The notes below the pieces were generated by a model. That model was not told where the DNA came from and did no database searches. It saw nothing but the letters and a program-made list of their open reading frames with translations. The position numbers were made by a program, and so were the translations under genes. Below, in pieces: positions 61,607 to 64,000 of a stretch of 64,000 nucleotides of DNA. Numbering within the stretch: position 1 is the first letter of the stretch; every line of letters starts with the position of its first letter. This DNA comes from Pycnococcus provasolii (Eukaryota; Chlorophyta; Pseudoscourfieldiophyceae; Pseudoscourfieldiales; Pycnococcaceae): assembly GCA_938743325.2 (NCBI GenBank), contig OW568864.1:1178001-1242000 (forward strand), written 5' to 3'.

Positions 61607-63451
61607 ATGGCCAACGCGGGCGACCTGGAGGCGCTGAGCGAGGCGTCGCTGCCTCCTCCGCCGTCACCCAAGTCCAGTCCGAAAAGGTCGGCGCTGTATG
61701 CGCGCACGCACTCGATGTTCTTACCCAGAACCAGCGTTACGGACGCAACCGTTGCCGCCGCTGCCGCGACAACAGCGGCGGCGACAACGACGATCCACCA
61801 CGACAACGGCGCAGTTACGGGCAACGCCCCCGCGCCGTCCACCACCACCTCCGCCGCGGAGATCATGGCGGACACAGCCAATGCGGGACAGCCGACGTCG
61901 CGCGTCCGCGACCCTCTGCGCGACGCGGTGATTCGCGAGGAGGTGCCGCCGCTTCACTTGACTCGGTACCTGCTTTGCGAGGTGGATATTTCGCGTCCCA
62001 CGCGAGGTACGAACGACGCCGGCGCAGCCATAGCGAGTGGTCTGAAGGAGCGTGAGCGCGTTTACAACACGCTTTTGTACGTGCCGTGGCAGCTTGAGCG
62101 CCTTCTAGCAATGGGCTTGCTCGTTTGCTTCGACTCGTGCCTGGGTCTCTTCACGTTCCTTCCTTGGCGCCTCGTTTTCATCGCACGGCGCATCGTCGCC
62201 GCTGGCCCAGGTTCGCTCCGTCGTTTGCTCTTAGGTTCCACAACGCAGCAGCAGCACGCTGATGGCGCTTCAAGCAGTGACGCAAGTGGCGACGGCGAGG
62301 CAACCCTCCTGCAGCCCGAGCATGTCCTCGACGTCTTCTGGGCACTCATCATCATCGTCGGCGTGCTTTTTGTGAGCGCTTTCGACGTGAGTGTTATCTA
62401 CCACTACATCCGCGGCCAGGAGATGGTCAAGCTTTACGTTGTGTACACAGTACTCGAAATCTTAGACAAGATCTGCTGCAGCTTCGGCTCCGACGCCCTC
62501 GAGGCTCTCGCGGGAACCACAGGTCGCATTATGGCTGCTGGTAGCGGTGGTGGTGGTGGCACGCCGAAGCAGAGTTTCCTGTCGACGGCGGAGAGGACGC
62601 ACACTCCCATCTGGTACCTTGTTTCCGACTTTGCAGTGGCAACGGTTCTCGTGTGCGTGCACGCCACCATCATCCTCACGCAGGCAATCACGTTCAACGT
62701 CGCGATCAACTCGCACAACAATGCGCTGCTAGCCTTGCTGATTTCGAACAACTTTGCGGAGGTGAAGGGGATCATCTTCAAGCGTATGGACGTGAACAAG
62801 CTGTGGGGCATGGCTTGCCAGGACGTGACGGAGCGATTTCACATCTTCGTGTGCTTTTCGTTCGTGATGATGGAGATGGCGTTGCGCACTGGATCGAGCT
62901 GGGCACACGTCAACAAGGTGGTGAGTTTAGGGCTCACCATCTTTGGCACGGAGATCTTGGTGGACATCATCAAGCACAGCGTGCTGGGAAAGTTCAACCA
63001 GATTCGACCTGGAGTTTACAGCGAATTTCTCAAGGACATGTGCGAGCATGCAAGCCACTTCCCAGCGAGCAACCAAATCCATCGCGGCGTGATGTTCAAC
63101 CCGTTGCCTCCCGCGGTGGTGTTTGTGAGAAGCTTGTATCCCGTGGTGGCATTTGCGTATCGACGGGTTCGCAAAAAGGCACCGCGTGGGGGTGGCTTGG
63201 TTCAGGTGGCACTCACGTGGGCGCGCGAAGGGTCGAGCTACGCAGGAATTGCCGTGTTGGCGTATCTAGGCTTGTGCTTGCTCAAATTTGCGCAGGGTGT
63301 CGTCATACAGCTGCTTGCGAGACAGTACCTGAGACATTTCTTCTCAAAGAGAACGACGTCGTCGTCGTCGTTGTCGTCGTATGGTGGTGGTGGTGTCGGT
63401 GGTGGTGTGCAAGTAGGTGGTGGCGCTCTGAAGACGACAAAGGTGAGCTAG
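61607..63451 (+). CDS. TAPT1: TAPT1/DUF747 family multi-pass membrane protein
   Basis: 614 residues. The Ala/Thr-rich N-terminus (~1-105) is low-complexity; the family core starts at LTRYLLCEVDISRP, then VYNTLLYVPWQLERLLAMGL and FTFLPWRLVFIARRI, WALIIIVGVLFVSAFDVSVI, VYTVLEILDKICCSFGSDAL, FNVAINSHNNALLALLISNN, FAEVKGIIFKRMDVNKLWGM, 'FGTEILVDIIKHSVLGKFNQ'. This is TAPT1/POD1 (Emp65-like) order. Members act in the ER or at the base of cilia and in protein folding. About six to eight membrane segments. A poly-Ser/Gly tail at the C-terminus is coded by TCG/GGT repeats. Confidence 0.9.
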   Translation: MANAGDLEALSEASLPPPPSPKSSPKRSALYARTHSMFLPRTSVTDATVAAAAATTAAATTTIHHDNGAVTGNAPAPSTTTSAAEIMADTANAGQPTSRVRDPLRDAVIREEVPPLHLTRYLLCEVDISRPTRGTNDAGAAIASGLKERERVYNTLLYVPWQLERLLAMGLLVCFDSCLGLFTFLPWRLVFIARRIVAAGPGSLRRLLLGSTTQQQHADGASSSDASGDGEATLLQPEHVLDVFWALIIIVGVLFVSAFDVSVIYHYIRGQEMVKLYVVYTVLEILDKICCSFGSDALEALAGTTGRIMAAGSGGGGGTPKQSFLSTAERTHTPIWYLVSDFAVATVLVCVHATIILTQAITFNVAINSHNNALLALLISNNFAEVKGIIFKRMDVNKLWGMACQDVTERFHIFVCFSFVMMEMALRTGSSWAHVNKVVSLGLTIFGTEILVDIIKHSVLGKFNQIRPGVYSEFLKDMCEHASHFPASNQIHRGVMFNPLPPAVVFVRSLYPVVAFAYRRVRKKAPRGGGLVQVALTWAREGSSYAGIAVLAYLGLCLLKFAQGVVIQLLARQYLRHFFSKRTTSSSSLSSYGGGGVGGGVQVGGGALKTTKVS

Positions 63452-63454
63452 CTA

Positions 63455-64000
63455 GCTAGCTCTTTCCCATGAGCCTTAGTCAGTCAACAATATTGTCTGA
63501 CAATATGTTTTTCGTCTTTTATTTTTTGGCGAAATGATATGTAGAACTACAGTACTTCGTAAAACAAAACTACGTACAGTACCTATTATGATACATAACA
63601 ATAATATGGGATCAAATTCTCTCGTGGATCAAAAACCTGTGTGACAAGCGTGTTTTGCACATGTATGTATTTGGGTAATTTGGCTCTTGGCAGAGAGAGG
63701 TGTGTGGTTGAGGTGTGTGGGCGGAGGGGACATACCATCACAGAAGGCCGTTGCGACTTGCGACGCAGTCATGTGTTTTCCAAATAACCTTACGCGTTGC
63801 TCGCAAGCTCGGGCCGTGCTCTTGACAACCTCCTGGAACGTGGTACAACACCAACCGAGAACTTGCAACTTGCAAGATCACGGCCAACCAACCAACCAAC
63901 CAAACCATAAGGTTTAGCTCCCCCACCTTATTTTCCGAAGGCAGGGCAAGGCCACCATTAGTCCATTACCCTAAAACCAGACGCCAAAGTGCAAGTCTTT
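63455..64000. other. Right-edge region, AT-rich 3' flank of TAPT1
   Basis: No complete gene. GCTAGCTAGCTAGC repeats sit at the TAPT1 stop. AT-rich to 63620. A possible exon on the minus strand is listed separately; CCAACCAACCAACCAACC repeats at 63881-63905. Confidence 0.4.
63736..63832 (-). CDS. Possible internal exon of an unidentified gene
   Basis: An acceptor-like CCACGTTCCAG precedes EVVKSTARACEQRVRLFGKH and MTASQVATAFCDG, and GATG-GTATGT follows as a donor. The 97-nt stretch reads like protein and differs from the AT-rich flanks. Its other exons would lie beyond the right edge and left of 63735; I did not find them and do not recognise the protein. Confidence 0.3.

Noticed and set aside
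1-64000. tRNA, rRNA, CRISPR arrays, retroelements or viral remnants
   Set aside because: I saw no cloverleaf with A/B boxes, no rRNA-like stretch, no spaced identical repeats, and no reverse transcriptase, integrase or capsid-like protein. Weak or short cases could be missed by eye.

Overview
This 64 kb window is nuclear DNA from a small-genomed green alga. Three things point there: intron-poor, tightly packed, GC-rich genes on both strands; several nuclear genes with organelle-type leaders (a DUF751/Ycf33-like protein, a pterin dehydratase, mitoribosomal proteins); and plant-type families such as plant cysteine oxidase and SAP30. A flagellar gene set (kinesin-2 motor, a RIB72/EFHC-like DM10 protein, a CFAP97-like protein) means the lineage makes or recently made flagella. 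A B12-type methionine synthase reductase and a bacterial-type malic enzyme also suit a prasinophyte-like alga. The species cannot be fixed from the sequence alone. I call 37 protein genes or gene parts. Introns are few: six GT-AG introns of about 100-500 nt are seen in five loci, one of them a broken gene.

Layout. 0-15 kb: left-edge partial gene, DUF751 protein, sugar transporter, ataxin-2, a HAL2-like/HAD double phosphatase, mitochondrial carrier, ATP12, a two-exon unknown gene, plant cysteine oxidase, an unknown helical protein, an LRR protein, a CFAP97-like protein and a mitochondrial-leader unknown. 15-28 kb: ECM29 proteasome scaffold, kinesin-2, a coiled-coil protein, a nucleotide-sugar/triose-phosphate-type transporter, METTL5 and a one-TM protein. 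28-41 kb: membrane-anchored MTRR-like diflavin reductase, an EF-hand/cNMP-like/malic-enzyme fusion, and a 2,234-residue REJ/repeat/GPS-like surface protein. 41-46 kb: a head-to-head uL1m/bL34m pair, a small membrane protein, NUP50 and adenosine kinase. 46-48.7 kb: an AT-richer accessory patch with a stand-alone LAGLIDADG protein, duplicated hairpin repeats and a broken ribonucleotide reductase fragment. 48.7-64 kb: pterin dehydratase, CDC6, PDI, MIS18, RIB72, SAP30-like, exonuclease-KH, UBC13 and TAPT1, then a possible exon at the right edge.

The genes are mostly housekeeping and not an operon. Several sit in divergent pairs whose shared 130-600 nt spacers carry pyrimidine-rich tracts and AACCCTAA-like boxes. 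Six genes share a conserved sequence just after the stop codon. The strongest candidates for undescribed biology are the EF-hand malic enzyme, the HAL2-HAD fusion, the LAGLIDADG/RNR patch and the shared 3'-end element.
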